A stretch of 64,000 nt of DNA from Tubiluchus corallicola (lineage: Eukaryota > Priapulida > Priapulimorpha > Priapulimorphida > Tubiluchidae). The stretch spans positions 139,501-203,500 of the forward strand of contig JAQGDQ010000092.1 in NCBI GenBank assembly GCA_030141605.1. Reading direction: 5' to 3'. Shown piece by piece: positions 46,745 through 58,930 of this stretch (position 1 is its first letter; every line of letters begins with the position of its first letter). The position numbers were made by a program, and so were the translations under genes. The notes below the pieces were generated by a model. That model was given only the letters and a program-made list of their open reading frames with translations. It was not told the DNA's origin and did no database searches.

Positions 46745-48893
46745 ATGGAACCTGTAAACAGTTTTTGTCCAATATGTGATAAATGCATTCGACGTAACAA
46801 GCGGGCGTTGAACTGCGACTGCTGCTGGGAATTATTCATCTAAAATGTACTTATTTTTCGTTAAAAGGTAAGCTACCAGCTGCAGGTGATGTTTGGTTTT
46901 GCCACGTCTGCTTGCAACACTTATTTGCTTGTAATAATATTATAGACGATAATGAATTTGAATTTGCAGTCAGACCTTCAATAAATTATTCTATCCTGGA
47001 AGATTCTAAATATGATCTGGATATTTTTGAACATTAGTTTGGGGATAATTTTAATAGCTTAGATGAAATTGATCCTGACTTGCAATTCTTTAATAATTCA
47101 AACCAGTTACCAAAAAGCAAATATTTCGACATTGAACAATTCTCATCTGTGTATTCAAATATACGTTATAATAATAGCTTCTCTATGATTCATTTAAATA
47201 TACGTAGTTTGGCAGCAAACTATGATTATTTTACGGCACTCCTACATTTGTTGGAAGTTAACTTCTTAGTCGTAGCTTTATCTGAGACATGGCTTCATTC
47301 TAATTCCCCTTATTATTCCAACTTGCCAGGTTACAGTTTGTTAGTAATAGTTGAGAATATAAAAAAGAATGTGGTGTAGGTTTATACATCAGTAATGATA
47401 TTAAGTATTCGATAAGAAATGATCTCAGCATCACTAATGAGATCTTAGAAACAATTGTCATTCAAGTACATGTTAGCAAAGCTACAAATATAATAGTGGG
47501 TTCTGTTTACAGACTACCTGGTGAAGATACCCAACGTTTCACTGAGCAGTTATCTAATTTATTGTCTACTGTAACCCGTCATAAGAAACAAATTTTCATT
47601 CTTAGTGACTTCAATATTAAGCTATACCCATGAAGCTACACTCTATGATCTCTAATAGTATTTTTCCTGTAATTACCTTACCTACACGTATAACGCCCAA
47701 TAGTTCAACATTGATAGACAATATTTTTATCAGCGTAATTGAATATAAATTCAAATCTGGTAATTTGCTTTTTGACATTAGCGATCACTTGCCAATTTTC
47801 TTGATAATCGATTTAAATGTAACTACGTTTCATTTCTTCAAATATAGCAGAACTCCCTATAATGACCGTATTAAACGCAAATTAGCTTCTGACTTGGATA
47901 ATATTGATTGGAATGATGTATATACTACATCTGAACCACAAGAAGCGTATAATTTATTTTTAGATAAATTTCATCTGATGCACAATAACAATATAACTAC
48001 ATTTAACAATACTAATATAAATTCTGGTGGCATTAAAAAGCCATGGATAACACCTGCCATTTTAAATAGCATTAAATGTAAAAATAAGTTGCATAATCAA
48101 CTTCTCAATAATAATATTAATTATGATCTCACTATTCATGAATACAGCCGGTATCGTAATAGGTTAAACAACATAATAAAATTATCTAAATCTAATTATT
48201 ATCAAAACAAACTAGAACGTGTTAAAACTAACTTGAAGAAAACGTGGATTATTATGAAAGAAATTATACAGTCAAATAGAAATTCTGGTTCCTATGCTCT
48301 TAAAATTAACAACAAGTTAATAACTGACAATAAATCTGTCGCTTGTGCTTTTAACGTGCATTTCTCGCAGATGGATCAAAAATTGGCTGCAGAAATTCCA
48401 AATACTGATGTTAACCCTAAAGTTTATCTTAAGGATGATTATCAATCGACTCTTTTCTTCAGTCCTGTTACAATAAATAAATTAAAATCTACTTGTAAAT
48501 CTTTCAACCGTAATAAAGGGGCAGGCTTTGATCATTTTCTCCCCAAAGTCATGATTGATTTAATTGATAACTTAGCTGCTCCTTTAACGCATATAACTAA
48601 TTGCTCATTAACAACAGGAAAATTACCTTATCAAACTCAAAAAATCAGCAATTATTCCTTGGTTTAAGGCTAAAGACTCCTTAGATATTAATAACTATAG
48701 ACCTATATAATTATTACCTTTTTTCTCTAAAATATTAGAAAAAATAGTCCATAAAAGATTATTAGACTACTTGATGTACAATAAAATATGGTATGGTACC
48801 ATATAGACTATGAAGTACCATAATGTACTTTATAATCATCAGTATGGCTTTAGAAAGGGTAGTTCTACACAGCTAGCCCTACTTAATATAACA
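46745..48893 (+). pseudogene. Decayed, 3'-truncated LINE ORF2 (PHD-like finger, endonuclease, partial RT)
   Basis: From the ATG at 46745 the first frame gives a PHD-like finger (CPICDKCI, LNCDCCWELF, then WFCHVC about 25 codons on), as found in several CR1/Jockey-group ORF2 proteins. The apurinic endonuclease follows (MIHLNIRSLAANYDY, ALSETWL, SVYRLPGEDT, LSDFNI), then LPTRITPNSSTLIDNIF and SDHLPIF. The connector is open from 47630 to 48667. The reverse transcriptase begins (INNYRPI, FSKILEKIVHKRLLDYL, QYGFRKGSSTQLALL) and stops near 48893, before the catalytic YADD motif. Breaks include a stop near 47036, frameshifts near 47375 and 47632, one near 48655, a stop after NNYRPI and a small insertion near 48790. 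The element is dead. Confidence 0.82.
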
Positions 48894-49121
48894 TAATAAT
48901 AAATATAACATAATAAACAACATAATGAATCAATTTGGCTAATTACGTAACTGTCCCTGTCGGAATCTATCGCGTTGGTGGCTATGTAGATTTTTACATT
49001 TCTATAGTTCGCGTTACTTCTTACAGATACCATCACATCTTTCTCTTTCTTTCTATTCTCTATTAACTTCTTTTCTACTCCTTTGCTGCTATTTTCTACT
49101 ACACTCAATCCACATTCATTT

Positions 49122-49159
49122 GGGGTACTCTGAACAAGTAATTACTTCTTGAGTACCCC
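49122..49159. repeat. Short hairpin
   Basis: GGGGTACTC at 49122-49130 and GAGTACCCC at 49151-49159 are exact reverse complements around 20 bases. It may be the tip of a decayed inverted-repeat element. Confidence 0.35.
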
Positions 49160-52100
49160 ACGTGTCATTTGCAGCTAGGCATCTTGTAAACATAATAATA
49201 AAAATGTTATTAAATTCTTTGATGTGCTATGCTGTAATGATCGTTGTGGATATATTTCATAAATAAATAAATTTAATAAATAATAAGTTAAAGAAATTGA
49301 TTCACTTTATCCACTTGAGTTGAAATTTGGTAGGATGACTAGCTAGGATGTCCTTAGTTCATAAAAAATTAGCAATCCCTTCGTTAATGAACCTTAACGA
49401 AATGCCAGGGTTGCAACTGCTGACGACTACCCAAATTCACTAGCACTTTTTTGGCTTGAAAGAATACCTGACCACACAGTCAGGTGGTAGTCAGGACACT
49501 GCAAGCAAAACAAAATAGGCCTACATGATGCTTTGTATGGTCATGCCCAATGTGAATTGCTGCAATTCATTGGTGCGTAGCTGATAATTGCGAGAACTGT
49601 AACCGCCCAGGTCTCGTTTATATAACCAACGTATATAATAACAATATACGCAATGTGTGCTTAAGCAAACAGTTAATATGGAAACTGTCAACAAACAGCA
49701 TGCGATAATTTAAAGGTCAAGTTGCCGTAGTAATAATATAGTGGCAGAAAGAGGGTGGTGAGTCAAACAGTGACAAGTTTGACTCAGAAATAGCTTTAGT
49801 AACGATTTGAAAATAGCGATAAAGACATTCAGTAAAAATTATTATCAACCTAGGATCAATTGCGTAGCGTGACGACTCTATAATTATTATAATAGTAATT
49901 ACTAGTGTGCGGCAAGTAATTAGATGGGAGCTTTACGATTAAAGTCTTTATGCACGAAATGTATGACTGTGTAATAATTATGGGACATATACACTCAACG
50001 ACGTTTTAATTGGTTTTAGGCAAATATAAAATTACGGCAAAAGTTAGTTATAACAAAACCACAAAATAATAATGTAAGTGCTGTACTATATACTTGTACA
50101 ATTCAACCGATGTAATATTTAGAGAAAAATCGGTAGCATAATGCTCCTTCCTTCTCCTCAAAGTGACTCGTATCACTTGTAATGTGTCATCATAATATAT
50201 ATGTATTATTCACTGTGAAATAAATAAATTCAGTCATTCAAATCTGTTGTTATTCTTAAAAATTTGGCAAAGACATAACAGTCAATAATTATCAGTAGCC
50301 CATGCTCTGACATTTCCCCAGAATTTCCCCCTTCTTTTTTTTTGCTTTTCCCGTTTTGCACGTTGAGTGCTTGTCACTAGAACAGTTAGACACTAAGCAG
50401 GTTATCAAATTTACCTGAGAGACTCCGTAAAGCACTTTGCGAATCTGGCTTCACTTCGTGTTAATATAAGAAGCTTAATAAAATAATTGCATTTCGCTGC
50501 GATGACTTTGTGTAAAATTCTAACTTAATGTATCGAACAATAATTTACCTGCTTGATAAAGTTTTGAGAGTTTATTCTTTAGTTTTAGATGATGATTTCG
50601 AAGTTATTTATGTCAATCGCCCTGTTTTAAATTAACAAGAAATGCGTGAGGTGCAGGGCTTTTCGTGGGTAGGGGTGGATGTAATTTTCTGGGTCTCCAG
50701 TCGCGAAAAAATACGTATGGATGAGAAACTGATTAGATTCTCGTGGTACTGGAAGGCGAAACGCCAAATAGTTTTCAAAAAAAGATAGGAAGTGAACGAA
50801 ATTTTCCAATAGCATCGCTTTATGGAACTACGTGTGTTGTCATTAATCAATATATGCATAGTTAATCTATACTACAAGGATATAGTCTTCTAAATACAGG
50901 CGTTTTGGATTTGGTGCGTATTCTTTTGACCGTTTGTTATGTGCACTATAGCTGTATTACATGACCGATTAATTCTACAGGACTTCACCTCATCATCTCG
51001 AATTTCGTTTAACCGTAGCGTTGACTGATAGAGAAACAAACAAGCTTGTAGCCGCTATTAGTACTTAGTACTATAATCTTGTCATACCGCGAAGATCGTT
51101 TTTCACTGCCCGTTACTCACCCTCCTTCCTCCTTTTCGTTTTATAGTAAACGTAATCAGTAATTATTGTATTGAATTTTGTGAAAGTACTGTGGCTTTAT
51201 TGTCTTAATATCGTAATGTAATTGTAAATAAATGAGTAGGCCTAAATAAATTCATTCAGTATCAGTCTATATATCCGTCTATCAGTCCGTCTACCTTTCT
51301 TCAAAGTGATCAAAGACGCGGCTAAATAATGGTGAAGTTACATAATTTAGTAAACACTTGTCAGTCAGTCTCCAATTTTAGAACTGTTTGTATTTGACTG
51401 AACAAGCCCGATAACAAGAAGCTAAATCTGTAAACGTGTTCGAGTTGACGCAACTCCGTAAAATGTCATGTTTATTCTATTTACTGCGTGTTGCAAGGAA
51501 CAGCTCGGTAATTTAGGATTTTGTCGCCTATACATGCAGACTGAACTTTTGTGAAGATGAGGCTTGCAATGCAGTCGAAAATTAGACCTACAGAGACCTC
51601 AAGGCTGTGAACAGATCGTAAGGACGTTTTTGTTCAAACTGCCTCATTATTTGTTATACGAAAAAACTCCATAAATTTTGCTTGACTAATTATACTTTAT
51701 CACCACCCATCGATACTAATGTTTTTTGCTTAGGCCTACATTAAACAAAATCCTTATTGTCAGTTTCTTGCCGGTAAATAAGGCTGATATTACTTGTCAA
51801 TTTTTACAAACGTACTTTAAAACTGGTTTTTATATTAGGTAATGTTAAAACTATAGTCAAGGGCTATTCGTTTGTTTTTTGAAACGAGGTTTGTAAGTTC
51901 TGTTAGCACAACGTCACCTTAGCGGTGAAACGCACCCAGAACAATTTCTTCAGGTAAGCCTCTAGACGCACTGTTATTGAATGATACATGATTTATGAAG
52001 TGTAAAACTGATCAACGCGCCAACGGTCGCAGCTCCATGTTGTGTGTTGTTAATCCAATGATGGGAGACGGCTATGTATAGATACTTGTACCAGGCAGCA

Positions 52101-53522
52101 GCACTTAAAACGACGTCACGCAAGGTAGGATGATAGGATGCTGTCAATATTGACGAAGTGTTACTGGCTTACTGCTATAGTCCATTTACAGTTTGAGGTG
52201 CAGCGTGTCGCTTCTAATCAGAGAAACTTGTTACATTAAAGCCAATCTGTGATCAATGTTCTCAACTCTCTATGCGGAATAACAGACGTAGAGTATTATT
52301 GCAGGGAGGCTTCTTTTGATGCTCATAACGACTGCCAGCTGATAATTTAATACGTACTTTAGATTTTGTTTTGGAGGAAATACAAAATTTTCTTAAGATT
52401 AACTATTAATGATAATAAAACAGTTAATCACATATTTACAGAATAAACAATTTATGAAAATGCGCAAGTTAACAGCCAGTGACAATACAGTGATGATGAT
52501 TAACCAGAGACAGGCTTTCATTGCTTGCACATGAGCTGCCAGTAATGACAACAACAAGAGCAGGTCTACAATATGAATTCTAGCCTTCCGGGCGTAATGC
52601 AGTGAACATTTCTTTCCACATGACTGTCATCGTTTACCATTACGTTTATACCTAGACATAATTGGAGATACTATATCTATAACAAAAACCAGATTCTGTA
52701 ATACTACTGTTCCGCAAAGCATTAGAATTAAGTTTTAGGTAATCTTCCTTTACGGGTTTAATTATAAAATATAAACTGAATCACAGGCCTAGGCCTACAG
52801 TAAATGGCAGGCTTATTTGCTACATTTGAAACCGGAGAAAACAGTGTAAGAGTTTTTAGCATGGTAGTGGTAGCTCCACAGGCTTCTCGGTTTTGAAAAA
52901 TAGAGAATGCAGAAATGACACATAAAATGTGCCTTCGGTTAAAAGCTCGTTGTCACGGGGGGGGGGGAGTTTAATCAGCAGATTAATAGAAAACGAGCAA
53001 GGTGTTTGGCAAAAGATTGAGAGAAGATACTACAATAACTGCTTCTTGAAGCTAGAAATCTGTCAGAAAGGTACTCCAATATTAAGGGATGTTAATGCTG
53101 TTAACCTTCAGGTTTCACCTATTAGGTGACGCTAATATTTTTTTCATTTGTAGAGATGACTTCACCCAATGTCAGCGATTGGAATGGGGAATTTTTTTCT
53201 GTTTTGCTAGTCAACAAGATGTTGGGGTTTTTTTAGGACGGTGTAATAACTACATATGTAATTCACAGTGACAGCAATATGAGGCAATATTTGAACAGCA
53301 GACAATAAGATGACATTACACACGCAAAAGTTATGTAAAAATGATTTCACGTGGATATTGTTACCCAGATTATAGAATGCAAAAAAGTAATGAGCTGCCA
53401 TTTGCTGTGGGCCTAGGCTTGTGATTCACCTTATATTTTACAATTAAACGCGTAAAAGAAAGATTACCAAAAACTTCATTCTAACGTTCAAAGGAAATGC
53501 TGTTCTAACAAAATGCCAGCTC
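49160..53522. other. Intergenic region, no gene seen
   Basis: A diverged 125-bp repeat copy lies at 49316-49395 and an 11-base G run near 52957-52967. Otherwise this is AT-rich sequence with only short frames and no recognisable domain on either strand. It may include the 3' UTR of the K2P channel gene next to 53522. Confidence 0.55.
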
Positions 53523-54472
53523 TTACATGTCGTCTCCTAACTTCTCATTTAATATCGCTAAAGGTCCTATACCACCGGAGAGACCTCCGGTCGGGTGATG
53601 CTCGGGGTCTATGTAGTTCCTATTGGCAGTTTCGTATAACTGCTTCTGCATAACAGCCAATGAGACTTTATTCATGACTAACATGTCATGCATAGATATC
53701 ATCTCTCCGGAATTTCTGCGACTGTCGCCATCACTGCCATCATCTTCACCGTCGTCTTTTGATTCTGAAGAATTCACGTCTACTACAGCTACAGATACTT
53801 TAGAGTTGTTAGCGTGATTGTGTTGCCTTCCGTTGTGCTTCTTCGAAAATGATGGCGCTATTGCATTACGCCGAGGCCTCGAGGTTGGAGTTGGGGGCTT
53901 CTCCTTTTTACACGAGCAGTTCAACTTGTAAATCAGGAAATTTAAAAATTGTTTTATCACTATTGATATCACATTTAACAAACTGTAAACACAGGAACAA
54001 CCCAGCACAATAAAAAAGAAGTTACCGATTCCGTACAAAATCTGATTCTTGTACTCCGGCCTTTGATTGGAGACGAAGTCACCGAAGCCTATCGTAGTAA
54101 ACGTCACCATGCAGAAATAGAAAGATTCCAGATAAGACCATGTCTCTGTGGTTGTAAATGCTGAAGATGCAATTATAGCAATAGCAGTGGCACCAAGGAA
54201 TAAGTATAGCATCACCCAATACACTGAGGGTTTGTAATCAGATAATGGATCATCTCTGGACACATCCGAGTCACGTCTATGGTCACCGGATGTGGCGTCA
54301 GAGATCAGTTTGAGCTTACGGCGATGATACGCCCGCAACACGTACGCTAGGAAACTAATAATTCGTTCAAGAAAAAGATTAAAAAAGAGAATGCCTCCTG
54401 CACATCCCACTATTCCAAAGATCATTGTTGCAACTTTACCCCAGACAGTCTGTGGCGTCGTCATTCCAAATC
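53523..54472 (-). CDS. KCNK13: THIK-type two-pore K+ channel, last exon (5' part missing)
   Basis: K2P channels carry background K+ current; the THIK group (KCNK12/13) is inhibited by halothane in mammals. On the minus strand an acceptor (CTACTTTTAG) at 54473 opens the exon as GFGMTTP, the second half of the first pore filter. The visible chain then gives TM2 (MIFGIVGCAGGILFFNLFLE), the THIK linker ending YKPSVYWVML, TM3, pore 2 with TIGFGD, TM4 (FFFIVLGCSCVYSLLNVISI), and the THIK-specific tail GEMISMHDML...NKVSLAVMQKQL...GGIGPLAILN. The tail has an acidic DDGEDDGSDGD stretch before it. The intron inside the GFG codons matches the conserved two-exon structure of KCNK12/13. The first exon (TM1, cap, pore helix 1) was not found up to 64000 on this strand. 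KCNK12 versus KCNK13 cannot be decided; it may be the single ancestral copy. Confidence 0.9.
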
Positions 54473-57400
54473 CTAAAAGTAGAATGAAATTCTAATTTTA
54501 AGATTCCATTTTGCATGTGGTTCAAATTTGCACATTAATGGTGCCTGACATTTGCTATAATAAGCAAATTCATCCAATTTTAAACTTGTACTGAATCATG
54601 TATCATTATTTTTAGATAATGATGTACGTTACAGAGCATGTACACATATTTTTATACTGTTCGGCCATCGGCAACAAAAATCTAGCACTCAGTAACAGGT
54701 TTTACTCTTGACAGATTCGGAATATAGTTAGTTATCAATCAAAGATGACTTTTAAAAAGAAAACCAATAGTCACATTATGTACATCCTCCTGAGCGAGGT
54801 AAATATAAACTGGGGTAGCTGATGAAACTGCCAGAAGTTTTTTCACAACGAGCAGTAATCCGCCTGCTGAATTGACTTGACATTGCCTATGTTCTGCCGT
54901 TAGTTCACGCAGAGACCATCAAGCCTGGCCCTCACCCCAAAATCCGTCTTCAGCAGAGTATAAGTACTATTGCAGAAAAAAAATGTAAACAGAAAAGTCG
55001 TTGTATCGATATAGGTTGGATATTATTAGAAATAATACAAATTATTAGAATTATCAGAATTAATGGAACGGCTTGTGAATCAGACCGTATGGATCACCGC
55101 CGAAACAAAATACGTATATCGTACAGCACCTGCAGGTGGCCAATGACAATATACACAATGCCTTACTTGGATGGAGTTTATGACATGACAGTGAAAAAAA
55201 ATAAATGAAAGTGTTTTGAGGGTGAGCTGCACCTTCCAGACAACATTAAATTTATTGTGACACAACAACACATGACGTTTGCATGCTAGTTATGGTTTAC
55301 TTTAAAATAACAGTGTAGACATTTGCTTCTTTTTTACATGACGAAATTTATGTGTAGGTAGGTATGCCTGTGCCTACAATCTAATTGTGGATTTAGTAGA
55401 TGATATTATTTGCATTTGACGAGCTTGTACTTCAAAGGTAACGAAGACGGAAAATAATGCGTTTCCGTGTATAGTACTTTATTTTAGCACAAATTTTTAC
55501 GAAATACATTTTTAAGTAATTTTACAGAAGCTGCCTTATTATTCCAAACATGTAGACGCTAACGCTGCTAGAAAATTTGTAATTTGGAAATCTTGTGTTT
55601 TGCGTTGCGATTTGCATAATCTTGTGGGATCCATTCTTGGAGTGTTTTTTGTAAATAATATAGTCAGGGCTGTTAGGGCCAAATTTTGATGTAATGGGGA
55701 ACAAACGATTTCTTTTCGGCTAACAGCCCAAACTAATAGTGAAATTGTCTACCTTGACATTAAGAGAAATGCGTAAATATTATTTTTATTATAAATCACA
55801 AGTTGCATGCCGTTTAGCGAATTTTAATCTCAAACTAGGGTCGTAGACCGGTTCACATTGCAACTTATATGTAACAGTTATCGTGGTCTGCGCTGTGTAT
55901 GAATATTTCTATGAAAGGGCGAACTATAGTGGTGGGCGTAATCGACTACTAGTATCGATTATTTCAATTACTTGCCCCTCAAGTCTCTGGTGTCGAATAC
56001 TTTGCTAAATAATCGAATACTAAAATGATTACTTTTGTGCTTATGAGTTCACAACAATTCAAAACACGAAAAATGCAAAGTGAAATAATTTTCAACACGA
56101 GCGAATCGCGACGGTATACGCTGTCAAACACAAAGCTGGTATAGCACACTAAATACAGCATTTCGTATGAGTTTTAGCACACACAGGGACACAGATTTGC
56201 GTAACCGCCCTCATAGCGAATCAGTCTCCATTGAGGTGTCAACGGGGGATATCTGTAATCGATTACTGACAAAAAGCATTTACTTGAAATCGGCGGTATC
56301 GCCCACACGCCGAACTAAAGTAGTTTGATTAGACGATCTTCCGATATCATCAGATATGGTAAAAATCCGACTGATTTCGGGTTAAAATTAAAAGGTTGAA
56401 ATCTTCAGAGATTAGTACAAAAGTCATGGCAATATTCCATCAGTCATAGAGTGAATCATAGGGCCATCATATAGATAGTATAGGGGCGACAATCAATTGT
56501 TGCACGTGCCATGTGATCGACTTTGATCGTATTCACGAGTTAAAAGCATGCAATGCTTTCCACAGGTTTTTCGTGAGAAATCCTAGCATCAACATCATCA
56601 AAAACAAAATTTAACTTAATTAATCAATTGGTTAACTTAATTGATCAATTAGAAAGTGTGTTTCAATGTGTTGTACGTGCATTGCTTTTTTAATGTGACC
56701 TACAGCTGTTGAGTTATGTTTAGTAGCGCACATACATGCGAATTTGCGCTATTGATGGTTTGAGAGTCATTAAAGTAAGAACTTTCATTGACCACTGTGG
56801 TAACTGGTACCTTTATGGCGCGTTCAGATGTAGAGACTTCTCTCCCAACTCTCTCTGAGAGAAGTTGCCAAGCCGTTCAAACGTTGCAACGAGTTGCGAG
56901 AGAAGTCTCTACGTAATTGTGTCTTGTTATTTTAAATGTCTTCATTTTTGTAATTTATAAAGTATGTTTTGTAATAAATAAAGTGTTAAATATAAAAGAG
57001 AGAAGTTGCCAAGCCGTTCACACGTTGCAACAACTTGTGAGAGAAGTTGCCAAGCCGTTCGCACGTTGCAAAGTTACTGAGTTACTCTCAGAGAGAAGTT
57101 GCGCAACAAGTTGCGAGAGAAGTCTCTACGTCTGAACGTGCCATCAGTAATTTTTAACTTAATCACCAGCACAATAAATTCTTGACAAAACGTTTTCCAT
57201 TGTGTGTATGACAACAGAATTTCACAATATTTTTAGAACATTATAACACGGAGTTAACACTATTAGCGCTTAACTCCTTGATTAAAATTTCTGACTTTAA
57301 CGTTTCATTCAATCTTGGTTACGTCCAACTATTGTTGTTCTTTGTTTGTCACCTTTAATGTAAAAACATTTCTGACATCACAGCCAAAGTCACTATCTAT

Positions 57401-58930
57401 CGTTTGTCAATCTAACATGCTATTTACTACCGTATTGCACAACTACTGGGCTCTCCACCCTCCAAAAACCGATAATGCGCTAACTTGTCACGTAACCTGG
57501 TGCATCTTTAGAATTAGTGTGCTTCTGCTCATTCGGTAAAAATTGTGTGTGAATGCTCAGATGCGTCGATCTATATTTCAGACAAACGAAAAAGTTATTA
57601 TTAGTTTTATTGCTTTTACCTAGGTCTGGTGATTTTTTTTAAATCGAAATTGAGTCGACTTTAGCCACGTCAGTATTATTAAACAGATTTGTTACTCAGT
57701 ATTAATACACAGATTTCTTCAGCTTTACCATCGAACTTGTGTATGGCATACAAGCCAACAACGCCGCTTATTTCCACGTGAGAAACTTATGGTATCTAGG
57801 ATTCGAATTAGTGTGGAACAATATTATTAATTAGATCATGACTGTAATTATGACAGTCGCAGAAAAACTCATAATACAGTTAATAATAGATTAATGTAGC
57901 CAAAACGATTGGCAATTAACTAGCTCAAAATAGCAAACATATCATTAGAAAGGATTTATGAATGATGAATGTCGTTTGTTTAATAATATAATGTATTTGG
58001 TAAATTTGTGTGCTGGGGAACCTAGCCTATATCGCTCTCCGTGGTCCATCATGTCCTCGTACAAAATTTTTCTATATTTCTTATGAATTGTCTTCGAAAT
58101 CACGCAAACCACAATGTCTTGCAGCATGGTACTGTGGTTCGCGCGGATTTATTAAATTTACGTTAAACTTACGTTAATCACGCTAGTTACGTGTCTATCT
58201 GATGAATATGCTAGTCGCTACCTTTCAGTACTATGACAAATATTTTGTATACAGGTAGTCCACCATCTCTAATACGAGTCCATTTGGCACGATACTCGCT
58301 AAACTTCTTACTTGAATGTCTTTTAGGTTTGTTTGATCTCAGGACAATTTAGAACGCGAATACCCCAAAAACTGAAGCTACATGTGAATAATGTCTTTAC
58401 TAGCTAAAGCAACTATAAGCAACTTTAGAAGTGCAGGAAAAATTCAAGCTCCGTCTCGAACCTTCTTAAAGGCTGTTCCAAAAAAAAACAACAAAAATCT
58501 ATGCCTCAGTAGGCCTACACGGAAAACAATCCTCAAGAAGTACGATAAACTTCCGTATCCGTATACGTATCCGTTTGAAATCAGTTATCACACGGCAAAA
58601 ATTTGAAATTTCCAAGTAGGCCTAACCAAATGTGTTTTAGTCATTCAAATTTAATTCAAGTTCGTTGACTGGATGAGATATTACCGCCAAAACTGAAAGA
58701 TTAAGACAGAGGGAGTCAGAGAGAGTTAAGGACATGTTTTATATAGAAAACCACCTTAATACACTTTAGACATATTTGAATTAGATTAATATACAATGCA
58801 AATTAAAAATATACGGTAAAGCAATAATATGCACAATATCAATACAAAATGCTTTTTAGATAAAAATATTTTACATTATAGCAATTGATAAACCGACTGT
58901 TGATTTATGAATAGCCAGCCTAGTGAATTT
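54473..58930. other. K2P upstream intron or spacer
   Basis: If the K2P first exon lies further right, this is intron. I saw no minus-strand frame with a K2P TM1 or TVVSTIG-like pore helix. It contains the MITE at 56816-57143. A plus-strand frame at 58391-58606 (71 codons, basic) is unsupported. Confidence 0.45.
56816..57143. mobile_element. 328-bp PIF/Harbinger-like MITE
   Basis: The left end TGGCGCGTTCAGATGTAGAG (continuing ACTTCTCTC) and the right end, whose reverse complement is TGGCACGTTCAGACGTAGAG (continuing ACTTCTCTC), match at 27 of 29 bases. The flanks are TTA and TCA, close to the TWA duplication of Harbinger elements. Inside, a GAGAGAAGTTGCCAAGCCGT unit with a TTCxxACGTTGCAA tail occurs three times. 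No transposase frame. Confidence 0.75.

Noticed and set aside
50627-50859. Two overlapping minus-strand frames
   Set aside because: Short, overlapping in different frames, no domain or codon signal.
58391-58606. 71-residue basic protein resembling a mitochondrial presequence at its start
   Set aside because: No homologue recognised, no introns or polyadenylation signal to support it, and length is within chance for the region.
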